The notes under the pieces are model-generated. The model made no database searches. It was not told the origin of the DNA and saw nothing but the letters and a program-made list of their open reading frames with translations. The translations under genes and the position numbers were made by a program. Positions 55,425 through 64,000 of a DNA stretch of 64,000 nt are shown piece after piece. This DNA is from Enterococcaceae bacterium OF42-14pH9A (GTDB lineage Bacteria; Bacillota; Bacilli; Lactobacillales; Enterococcaceae), in NCBI GenBank assembly GCA_027692465.1, contig JAQEYU010000001.1:1497338-1561337 (forward strand), written 5' to 3'. The number at the start of each line of letters is the position of its first letter. Position 1 is the first letter of the stretch.

Positions 55425-58400
55425 GTCGCTCCCTGTATTGGGAGCGTGGATTGAAATAGTACTGGTAATGATAGCAATCTTGCTTTTGGTTGTCGCTCCC
55501 TGTATTGGGAGCGTGGATTGAAATCACGTTCCCAGTGCATTGATCTCACTGACCCGATGTCGCTCCCTGTATTGGGAGCGTGGATTGAAATCACGTTCCC
55601 AGTGCATTGATATCGCTGACACGATCGTCGCTCCCTGTATTGGGAGCGTGGATTGAAATTGGTGTTGTGTTATTAAGTGATGAGGAAGTGAGTTCGTCGC
55701 TCCCTGTATTGGGAGCGTGGATTGAAATTAGCGGCTAAGAATTCGATTTACGCGACAAATGCGTCGCTCCCTGTATTGGGAGCGTGGATTGAAATCAGAC
55801 CCAGTTACTATGGTCCGTCCATTCGAGGAAGTCGCTCCCTGTATTGGGAGCGTGGATTGAAATACGATGGTTTTGAGGAATGTATGCGGGTCTTAAAGTC
55901 GCTCCCTGTATTGGGAGCGTGGATTGAAATAAAGGAGGGGTACTTATGTTTGGTCAAAGACTCAAAGTCGCTCCCTGTATTGGGAGCGTGGATTGAAATA
56001 GAAAAATAAGCAAAAACAAGCCCCCAGGACCGAAGTCGCTCCCTGTATTGGGAGCGTGGATTGAAATGAGGGAAAATACTTTGCTACTTGGGATGGTTGT
56101 ATGTCGCTCCCTGTATTGGGAGCGTGGATTGAAATATCTTCGTCGATCAAGATCCCCTTAATACAGATGTCGCTCCCTGTATTGGGAGCGTGGATTGAAA
56201 TTGCGCGGCGACTTTACGGAAGATTCCGCAGCCGCCAGTCGCTCCCTGTATTGGGAGCGTGGATTGAAATTGGCAAGCCGAGGCGTGGACGATGGGCTGT
56301 TAGCAGTCGCTCCCTGTATTGGGAGCGTGGATTGAAATAGGGTGTTAAGATGATGACTTCCGAGTTTTACAGCCGTCGCTCCCTGTATTGGGAGCGTGGA
56401 TTGAAATGCTTGTGCCGTCTACACGACCCACAGCCATCTGGTCAAGTCGCTCCCTGTATTGGGAGCGTGGATTGAAATAGACGTCGTGATGGAGGAGGCC
56501 ACTGAGTTCACCCTGTCGCTCCCTGTATTGGGAGCGTGGATTGAAATGGTTGAAGTCAGTCCAGCGCCTGAAAAGGTAACAGAGTCGCTCCCTGTATTGG
56601 GAGCGTGGATTGAAATTGCTGACTCCGACTTCGGTGACATGGATTGGGACGGTCGCTCCCTGTATTGGGAGCGTGGATTGAAATATTCACGGAAAGGCTG
56701 GCACCGGGAAGTCTACGCTGTCGCTCCCTGTATTGGGAGCGTGGATTGAAATTGTCCGCATCAAGCGTTCTGCTTCGAAGCGGCTAGGTCGCTCCCTGTA
56801 TTGGGAGCGTGGATTGAAATTTCCCTGACTGCTCCGTAAGCTCCCATGAAAAGTTGTCGCTCCCTGTATTGGGAGCGTGGATTGAAATAATTGTGATTTC
56901 ATCATAAAGCTCATCTTCGGTATCGTCGCTCCCTGTATTGGGAGCGTGGATTGAAATGGTAATCTCGCTTGCTAATCAGCCCTACATGACGATGTCGCTC
57001 CCTGTATTGGGAGCGTGGATTGAAATATTGATTTAAGCGAGTCCCAGAAACAGCTGACACTGTCGCTCCCTGTATTGGGAGCGTGGATTGAAATTTGAAG
57101 TCAAGGCTGACGAGAACCGGGTAGTCTAGTCGCTCCCTGTATTGGGAGCGTGGATTGAAATTACGGAAACTGAAAAGGAAATTGCTGAAAAAGTGGTCGC
57201 TCCCTGTATTGGGAGCGTGGATTGAAATAGTTAATCGTTGCATTAGTACAAGGGGTAATTCGTCGCTCCCTGTATTGGGAGCGTGGATTGAAATCGACAA
57301 GGTCTCCCCCGGCTGATAGCATATCGCCGTCGCTCCCTGTATTGGGAGCGTGGATTGAAATCACCAAGATCAAGCACCGACCCGAATTTAACTTGGTCGC
57401 TCCCTGTATTGGGAGCGTGGATTGAAATCAGATTGCCGATTTTATTTTCTTGCACGGCATTCCGTCGCTCCCTGTATTGGGAGCGTGGATTGAAATTCGC
57501 AACTCCGCAATATCTGCAACACGATCAGTATGTCGCTCCCTGTATTGGGAGCGTGGATTGAAATCTTAACCGCCAATAAATGGAATCATTTTCCGAATGT
57601 CGCTCCCTGTATTGGGAGCGTGGATTGAAATGACTAACCCCCCATACCAACGGGGGGGTTTACAATAGTCGCTCCCTGTATTGGGAGCGTGGATTGAAAT
57701 CATCTTGACGAAACGCATTAAGCAAGCTATTGATTGTCGCTCCCTGTATTGGGAGCGTGGATTGAAATCGGTTGAGTCAGTCCAACTGACATCATAAGAC
57801 CGTCGCTCCCTGTATTGGGAGCGTGGATTGAAATCGTTTCTGCTCTTCGAGATCCACCGCTGTATTATCGTCGCTCCCTGTATTGGGAGCGTGGATTGAA
57901 ATAAATTCGACTGTGATCCGTGGTTTTCCGATAATTGTCGCTCCCTGTATTGGGAGCGTGGATTGAAATAGATTGGTGCGGCGTTCAGTTGGTGGAAGTG
58001 GCCCGTCGCTCCCTGTATTGGGAGCGTGGATTGAAATAATTTTTGCAATTCGAGTAAAAGCATTATTCACAGTCGCTCCCTGTATTGGGAGCGTGGATTG
58101 AAATACCGTCTGAAACGTATCATTTGCGCCCCAATAGGGTCGCTCCCTGTATTGGGAGCGTGGATTGAAATTCCTTATATAGTTTAACCAGATTGTTTTC
58201 AGGCTGGTCGCTCCCTGTATTGGGAGCGTGGATTGAAATTCTCTATTGCAAATGGCTTTAATATGTCAGTTACGTCGCTCCCTGTATTGGGAGCGTGGAT
58301 TGAAATCCGGATTTTTTCATCAATCAAGAAGGCGCTTGCCAGTCGCTCCCTGTATTGGGAGCGTGGATTGAAATTTCCCATGAATAAGCAGCTTTACGTT

Positions 58401-60131
58401 TACCAACAACGTCGCTCCCTGTATTGGGAGCGTGGATTGAAATAAATCATTCAAATTTGCTTCCGATACATACTGATAGTCGCTCCCTGTATTGGGAGCG
58501 TGGATTGAAATGAGACAATCAGCTTACTGAAATGACGAATCAAGGTCGCTCCCTGTATTGGGAGCGTGGATTGAAATGAATCTGCTGCTTGTCGATCAGC
58601 CGTCTCCTTGGGTCGCTCCCTGTATTGGGAGCGTGGATTGAAATCGTTGTTGGTAAACGTAAAGCTGCTTATTCATGGGGTCGCTCCCTGTATTGGGAGC
58701 GTGGATTGAAATAAAATTGATTGCTGGATGGTCTGCCCTTGCCAGCTGTCGCTCCCTGTATTGGGAGCGTGGATTGAAATCAGAAGCAAGACTGGAGAAT
58801 AGCCGTTATCTGCAGTCGCTCCCTGTATTGGGAGCGTGGATTGAAATCGAGATACCTTTTATCATACTCGTAATTTGCCCAGCCGTCGCTCCCTGTATTG
58901 GGAGCGTGGATTGAAATTAACACGCTCGAATGATACGTATTTAACCTTGAGCGGTCGCTCCCTGTATTGGGAGCGTGGATTGAAATTCCGGGAAAAACCA
59001 AATTGGTTTCCAAATCTACAACTGTCGCTCCCTGTATTGGGAGCGTGGATTGAAATGTCTGGTCAAACAGTGAGTGCTGGACAACAGCTGGGGTCGCTCC
59101 CTGTATTGGGAGCGTGGATTGAAATAGGACCGGGAATTTTATGTCACACGTGGTCAACCGTCGCTCCCTGTATTGGGAGCGTGGATTGAAATTCGAAAAG
59201 AATATCGCGGAAGGGAAAGCACTGAAGTCGCTCCCTGTATTGGGAGCGTGGATTGAAATAAGAGCTGTTTGATAAGTATGCTGGAACGGGTACAGTCGCT
59301 CCCTGTATTGGGAGCGTGGATTGAAATACGTCAGCGATGGTAACCACGCTGATGAATGCTATCGTCGCTCCCTGTATTGGGAGCGTGGATTGAAATAGCT
59401 AAACAGGAATCTGTTGCGGCTTCAAGTCAGTCGCTCCCTGTATTGGGAGCGTGGATTGAAATGCTGAGCCGGGAATAGTCCAGTATGCCCGTCTGGGTCG
59501 CTCCCTGTATTGGGAGCGTGGATTGAAATCGCTCCAACTCGTCGTACCCTGCCGAAAATCTGGTCGCTCCCTGTATTGGGAGCGTGGATTGAAATGATAA
59601 AAAATTAGTTTTAAAAGCAGAAAAAGAGTGTCGCTCCCTGTATTGGGAGCGTGGATTGAAATAGATTTTCGTAATTGATTCCTGCCAGATTTGTCTCGTC
59701 GCTCCCTGTATTGGGAGCGTGGATTGAAATACGCTGACGAATTGGAGGTCATTGGGAACATATACGTCGCTCCCTGTATTGGGAGCGTGGATTGAAATAC
59801 TCCTTCCGACACACTCATGCGACGATGCTTCTGTCGCTCCCTGTATTGGGAGCGTGGATTGAAATCGTACCAGCTGATTAAGTCGGATCCCTCCAGCTGT
59901 CGCTCCCTGTATTGGGAGCGTGGATTGAAATTAGTAATCTTCTGTATTTCCATGTGGCCAAGTTCGTCGCTCCCTGTATTGGGAGCGTGGATTGAAATCA
60001 CCCAACCAGTATTGAAATCAAAGTCCCAACGTGGTCGCTCCCTGTATTGGGAGCGTGGATTGAAATGACCCGAAGCAATTGGATTCGGCTCTGCCTTATG
60101 TCGCCCTCTGTTGTCGCCCCTGTATTGAAAT
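55425..60131 (+). CRISPR. Type I-C CRISPR array: 69 intact repeats plus a degenerate terminal repeat, 69 spacers
   Basis: The 33-nt repeat begins GTCGCTCCCTGTATTGGG and ends GAGCGTGGATTGAAAT, with an internal GCTCCC/GGGAGC hairpin and the ATTGAAAT 3' handle typical of type I-C. By my count repeats start at 55425, 55492, 55559, 55627 and so on to 60034. All intact copies look identical. Spacers are 33-38 nt, mostly 34-36. The end repeat at 60100-60131 keeps only both ends (GTCGCC..., ...TGTATTGAAAT). Spacers 2/3 and 44/48 are related pairs (see findings). No spacer was seen to match elsewhere in the window, though I could not search systematically. Open frames reading through the array are artefacts of repetition. 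Confidence 0.99.
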
Positions 60132-60275
60132 GAGAAAAAAATGTCGTTTCTCTCCTGTATTCGTCATTTCACATGCAAAAAATTCAACCGACTAATCACC
60201 ATTAAAACACGTTATTTTTTGGATAATCAAATGAGTGGGCCTGATGACTTTCTTTTGATTTTCGAAGTGCAGCTA

Positions 60276-60854
60276 TCATTTCCAATATCGCCCAACCACT
60301 CGCCTCAACACCGGCCAAAGGATCAGATAAAAGCCGATGTTCCCGGCGGCGTGCAGGGTGTCGAAGCTTAGTCCGCTGATCCAATAAGGCCAAAAGACGG
60401 TCAGGCCCATGAGGAAGTAGTTGAAAACGGAATAAATAAATCCGTAAACAAAGCCGGTCAGGCCGGCGATTGCGGTCTGAAACCATAATTTTCCGCCAAG
60501 GACAGGGATGCGGGTGAGCAGATGGAAGAGGAGCAGGATGCCGGCGTAACTGATGAGTTGTCCGACCGTCCAGATGCCGAAGCCTAAAAACAGGTTGGTG
60601 ATCACCAATGACAAGGCGGCAACCAGCAAGGCTTCCGGGAGGCTTAAGATAAGAGTCATCATCAGTAAGATTGCCGTCATAGGCTGGACATTCGGGAGGA
60701 AAGTAAATAAGAAGCGGCCCACAACGCAGGCAGCAGTGAGCAAAGCTAAAAAAGCGATTCGGCGTGGAGTGAAGAAGGCTGGTGAATGCGTGTTTGATTC
60801 GTTCTGGCTGTCCAGGGGAGAGCTGGATTTGTTTGGTCGAGGGGTGTTGTTCAT
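60276..60854 (-). CDS. ECF transporter S component (vitamin uptake)
   Basis: A 192-residue membrane protein with six predicted helices and the S-component hallmark near the first helix: TPRRIAFLALLTAACVVGRFLFTFLPNVQPMT, here split over residues 29-60. S components bind a vitamin and dock onto a shared EcfAAT module, which is not in this window. The nearby cobalamin-dependent methionine synthase makes cobalamin or a precursor a reasonable guess, not a demonstration. ATG at 60854 with a GGAG site. Confidence 0.82.
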   Translation of the reverse strand: MNNTPRPNKSSSPLDSQNESNTHSPAFFTPRRIAFLALLTAACVVGRFLFTFLPNVQPMTAILLMMTLILSLPEALLVAALSLVITNLFLGFGIWTVGQLISYAGILLLFHLLTRIPVLGGKLWFQTAIAGLTGFVYGFIYSVFNYFLMGLTVFWPYWISGLSFDTLHAAGNIGFYLILWPVLRRVVGRYWK

Positions 60855-61295
60855 CGAAAGATCTCCATTTCAAAAAAATAATCTCAAAGAATCAGGAAAG
60901 TCGGTGGAATATATGCCGGCTGTTCTGGTTCTTTTTTCTCAGTTGCCAAATTTTCGTATTCTGCAGAAAGTCAGCTGTTCGTTGGTGTTTTCTGAAAAGA
61001 GTCCGGAAGTGGCAAGCTGTGGTACGTCTTGTAACCGGATAATCCGGATAAGATAATTGAGCAAGTTGATATAAGGCGCTTTTCCAGTTCAACTGTACCA
61101 TATCTCCGAGGAGGGTGAAATATTCTGAAAATTTTTTCCTATCTTTCCAAATGAAAGGCTCAGCGTGATAAAATGTTTACAAAGTTTGAAAAACATTGTG
61201 ATGGCCCGACTGCTTTTTTATGAAGCAGCTGGAAATGATATGACAGACTGGGAAGTTTGCCAAAATGCTCCCGCTGTACAGTTTGTTTTTCTCAG
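60855..61295. other. Divergent intergenic region between ECF S component and metH genes
   Basis: Holds the promoters of both divergent units. On the minus strand GCCACT appears, but the other cobalamin-riboswitch blocks (GGTG.AA.TCC, B12 box) are absent in recognisable form. CCGGATAATCCGG (61036-61048) is a perfect palindrome. No gene recognised. Confidence 0.35.
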
Positions 61296-61450
61296 GTTGT
61301 ATGCGGGATTCGGATTTTTGCGGACCTGCCGGAATCAAGGAGTAAAGGGCAGCTTATGTGGTGCTTAAGCTGCGTATTTACGAAGTAGCTTACACAGAGC
61401 AGAGCCAAGCAATTTACCGCTGATTGCTGCTGGCGTTTTGAGATACGTCC
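61296..61450. repeat. MITE-like dispersed element, copy 3 (about 155 bp)
   Basis: Shares TTTTTGCGGAC, CCGGAATCAAGG, GCAGCTTA and TTTACGA blocks in order with copy 1 and ends GGCGTTTTGAGATACGTCC, matching the copy 1 right end. The left end is degraded. The remaining 227 bp to the next gene hold no recognised element apart from short GC-rich hairpins. Confidence 0.6.
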
Positions 61451-61677
61451 TGCACGTTTTCCGTCGAAGAACAAGAACGGAGCGAGAAGACTGAGATCTG
61501 AACGGCTCGTTAGCGGTGGAATATCGGGCTGAAATAAAGGCCGTCGGGATCAAAAATGCGGGAGTGCGGCAGAAGTCTGCCCAAATCAGCCGAGTATCAG
61601 CCGGCGAGTCATTTTTTTGTTGAGGGTCTGGTCATGTTCCCAAACTTGGCCCAGTTGAAAAGAGGAGAGAATATCTA

Positions 61678-62412
61678 ATGAATGATCGCATGATCCCCTT
61701 GAATAAAAAAGAGGTACTCCGTTATCTGGGGTATAAGCGTGGGCAGGAGCTGACCGGTGATATCGATCAGATTGTAGAAGAGATGATGATTGAGGTCCAA
61801 AAGGTTTCCAACGCCCGCTATCTTTATCAGATTTTCGATATTGAAGCAGATGAAGAGTTGCAGGTGATTCGGATGGTGGACACGGATCTGGTGCTGACTG
61901 GAAAAAGTATTTGGCGGCATCTTCATAAGGCGCAAAAGGCCGCCCTTTTAGGGTGTACGCTGGGAATCGAGGTGGAGCAGGTGATTCGTCGCTACGAGAT
62001 CACCGACTTGACTCGGGGGCTGATTCTAGATTGTGCTTGTACGGAATATATCGAAAAAATCTGTGATCTGGCAGAATGCGATATTGCGGCTGCTGTATCC
62101 GAAAAAGCTGCTGATGAGGGCCAAGGAGCGCAACAAAGGACTCCCGGCTACACGCTGAATCAGCGTTTTTCCCCCGGCTATGGTGACCTGCCGCTGGCGA
62201 TCCAGCCGACGTTCATCCGAACGCTGCAGGCGGATACCCGGTTGGGAATCACATTAACGGAAACGAATCTGATGATCCCGCGAAAATCTGTTACAGCTGT
62301 TATTGGGCTGTTTACGGATCCGACAGAGGCAAAACCGTGGCGCAAGGGAAATTATTGTAATGTGTGCGACTTCAGAGAATGTAATTTCCGGATTGGAGGA
62401 ACAAAAGGATGA
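61678..62412 (+). CDS. Stand-alone methionine synthase reactivation-domain protein
   Basis: A 244-residue protein matching the C-terminal activation (SAM-binding reactivation) domain of MetH: ERFSPGYGDLPL-like RFSPGYGDLPLAIQ, ITLTETNLMIPRKSVTAVIG near residue 200, ending in a cysteine cluster CNVCDFRECNF. It should reductively remethylate inactivated cob(II)alamin on MetH. Such separate activation proteins occur in bacteria with split MetH. ATG at 61678 with GAGGAGAG. The stop overlaps the metH start by 4 bp (ATGA). Confidence 0.9.
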   Translation: MNDRMIPLNKKEVLRYLGYKRGQELTGDIDQIVEEMMIEVQKVSNARYLYQIFDIEADEELQVIRMVDTDLVLTGKSIWRHLHKAQKAALLGCTLGIEVEQVIRRYEITDLTRGLILDCACTEYIEKICDLAECDIAAAVSEKAADEGQGAQQRTPGYTLNQRFSPGYGDLPLAIQPTFIRTLQADTRLGITLTETNLMIPRKSVTAVIGLFTDPTEAKPWRKGNYCNVCDFRECNFRIGGTKG

Positions 62413-64000
62413 AAACGATCAAGCAAGTGGATTTTTCCAATTTTGAAAAAGAACAGGCCGTGCTGGCACCGGTCATGGCGGCATTGCAGCAGGGCTTTTT
62501 GCTGATTGACGGAGCGATGGGGACGATGCTGCAGCAAAACGGGCTGCCTACCGGGCTGCAGCCGGAATATTTCAATTTGAGCCATCCCGAGATTGTTCGC
62601 AAGATTCACGAAGAATACGTGGCAGCCGGCGCGGATATTGTCACGGCTAATACGTTTCAGGCCAATCGCCACAAGATACCCGCCGAAAAACTGCCGGAGA
62701 TTATCACTGCGGCAGTCAAACTGGCAAAAGACAGCGGCGCCCGCTTTGCCGCGTATGATATCGGTCCTATTGGGGCTCTGATGGCTCCTTATGGGACGTT
62801 GTCTTTTGATGAAGCCTACGATATTTTCAAGGAACAGGCGCTGCTGGCTGAAGCGGCCGGTGCAGACCTGGTGATCTTAGAGACGATGAGTGATCTGCTG
62901 GAGACCAAGGCTGCTCTCTTGGCAATCAAAGAAAATACTGCGCTGCCGGTTTTTGTGACGATGACTTATCAGGCAGATGGGCGGACTTTCGTGGGAACAG
63001 ATTCCTTGACTGCCACATTGACCCTGCAGGCACTGGGGGCAGATGCGCTGGGTCTCAACTGTTCGTTGGGGCCAAAGGAATTGCTGCCGCTGGTGGAAAC
63101 GATTTTGGAGTACGCCAAGGTACCGGTCATGGTTCAGGCCAATGCCGGGTTGCCGGAGATGGCAGAAGGAAAGACGGTCTATCGCATCACTGTCGAGGAA
63201 TACACACGGTATGTCACAGCAATGTTGGCAAAAGGGGTGCGGATCGTCGGCGGCTGTTGCGGGACGACGCCGGCCTTTACCGCTGAGCTGAGACGGGCCT
63301 TGGATGAAGAATTCGGGGGCCGGCCGCGACCGACGACACCGAAAACTGTGACAGCTGTCACATCCGGTTCACAAACGGTGGTATTGGATCACAAACTTTC
63401 ACTGATCGGTGAACGTCTGAATCCGACCGGGAAAAAACGGTTGAAAGAAGCGATCCGCCGGGAAGATTTTGCTTATATCCTGAAAGAAGCCATTGACCAG
63501 GTGACAGCCGGGGCCGATATTCTGGATGTGAATGTCGGGCTGCCGGAAATCGACGAAGCAGCGATGATGGTGAAGGCAGTGGGGGAATTGCAAGGTGTAG
63601 TCAATGTCCCTTTGCAGATTGACAGCTCTTCGGTTGCTGCTATCGAAGCCGGTGCACGGGTTTATAACGGTCGACCGCTGATCAATTCTGTCAACGGCAA
63701 ACAAGCGACGATGGCTGAAATTTTTCCTATCGTAAAAAAATACGGTGCACTGGTGTTAGGGTTGGCACTGGATGAAGCCGGCATTCCGGAAACGGCGGCG
63801 GGTCGTCTGGAAGTTGCCCGCCGGATCGTGGCGACCGCTGCCGACTATGGAATCCCTAAAGAAGATGTCCTGATCGATCCTTTGGTGCTGACGGCTTCGG
63901 CTCAGCAGGATCAGGTGCAGGTCACATTGGACACGCTGAAGCTGTTGAAAGCTGAGCTGGGTGTCCATACTGTGGCGGGGGTCAGCAATGTGTCCTTTGG
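62409..64000 (+). CDS. metH: Cobalamin-dependent methionine synthase, N-terminal part (partial)
   Basis: The first 530 residues of MetH. A homocysteine S-methyltransferase barrel (about 15-310) has Zn cysteines in LNCSLGP and the GGCCGTTP pair near 290, and is followed by the pterin-binding methyltetrahydrofolate domain (about 330 onward: LIGERLNPTGKK, ADILDVNVG, LQIDSS). The cobalamin-binding domains lie beyond the window. ATG at 62409 with AAAGG, coupled to the activation-domain gene. It makes methionine from homocysteine using methyl-THF and B12. Confidence 0.95.
   Translation, partial: MKTIKQVDFSNFEKEQAVLAPVMAALQQGFLLIDGAMGTMLQQNGLPTGLQPEYFNLSHPEIVRKIHEEYVAAGADIVTANTFQANRHKIPAEKLPEIITAAVKLAKDSGARFAAYDIGPIGALMAPYGTLSFDEAYDIFKEQALLAEAAGADLVILETMSDLLETKAALLAIKENTALPVFVTMTYQADGRTFVGTDSLTATLTLQALGADALGLNCSLGPKELLPLVETILEYAKVPVMVQANAGLPEMAEGKTVYRITVEEYTRYVTAMLAKGVRIVGGCCGTTPAFTAELRRALDEEFGGRPRPTTPKTVTAVTSGSQTVVLDHKLSLIGERLNPTGKKRLKEAIRREDFAYILKEAIDQVTAGADILDVNVGLPEIDEAAMMVKAVGELQGVVNVPLQIDSSSVAAIEAGARVYNGRPLINSVNGKQATMAEIFPIVKKYGALVLGLALDEAGIPETAAGRLEVARRIVATAADYGIPKEDVLIDPLVLTASAQQDQVQVTLDTLKLLKAELGVHTVAGVSNVSF

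Noticed and set aside
55722..60068. Many open frames of 60-200 codons through the CRISPR array
   Set aside because: They are translations of the repeat unit (recurring LPVLGAWIEI and NPRSQYRER peptides); no ribosome sites.
61480..61520. CTGAGATCTGAACGG resembling a TPP riboswitch core
   Set aside because: The partner blocks of the THI box are absent, and a related sequence lies in the repeat element at 49706.
60855..61677. Cobalamin riboswitch before metH or the ECF S-component gene
   Set aside because: Only GCCACT on one strand and an AGCCGGCGAGTC resemblance on the other; the core GGTG.AA.TCC and B12-box blocks are missing. An Rfam RF00174 scan would decide.

Overview
The window comes from a low-GC-phylum Gram-positive bacterium of the order Lactobacillales. 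Enterococcaceae or Carnobacteriaceae fit best, although base composition looks close to 50% GC by eye. The grounds are strong AGGAGG-type ribosome sites, frequent TTG/GTG starts, lipoproteins with classical lipoboxes, the tdk-prfA-prmC-sua5 block, MurT/GatD, MalR-type control of a GH65 phosphorylase, and a Mn2+ riboswitch in front of a P-type ATPase. No rRNA, tRNA, IS element or prophage was seen.

Layout. 1-3.6 kb: heterodimeric ABC drug exporter (minus strand) behind a long leader with a 36-codon leader ORF and an intrinsic terminator. 3.8-7 kb: yybP-ykoY (Mn2+) riboswitch and a P2-type cation ATPase. 7-12.7 kb: small conserved-looking proteins, a 7-bladed lactonase, a PTS-IIA-like protein with an AI-2E-family permease, and a rhodanese-fold protein without its cysteine. 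13-24.8 kb: a locus for unsaturated uronic-acid (probably glycosaminoglycan) oligosaccharides. It holds a DUF2264 protein, a discoidin-like protein, a heparinase II/III-type lyase, a LacI repressor, a GH88 unsaturated glucuronyl hydrolase, an ABC importer (binding protein plus two permeases, no ATPase) and YesL; a shared TTTTAcTAAAA operator ties it together. 25-38 kb: aromatic-acid-exporter family protein, small lipoproteins, a CppA-like protein, serine hydrolase, manA, an MFS drug exporter with its own attenuator-like leader, MalR and a GH65 maltose phosphorylase, and an endonuclease/phosphatase-fold protein. 38.5-46.7 kb: core genes gatD-murT, a K+ transporter, tdk, prfA, prmC and sua5, with six DnaA boxes directly before sua5.

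47-60.1 kb: a complete type I-C CRISPR-Cas system (cas3-cas5c-cas8c-cas7c-cas4-cas1-cas2) and an array of 69 intact repeats plus one degenerate end repeat. The array carries readable history. Spacers 2 and 3 are synonymous variants of one protein-coding target, and spacers 44 and 48 are reverse complements over 34 nt. 60.2-64 kb: an ECF S-component and a split cobalamin-dependent methionine synthase (separate reactivation domain, then metH running off the end).

Threads that cross regions: two drug exporters each sit behind a leader ORF plus terminator, which suggests antibiotic- or ribosome-sensed attenuation. A 155-159 bp MITE-like element with inverted ends occurs at least three times, once inside the cas operon. 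A second short repeat of about 53 bp occurs two to three times.
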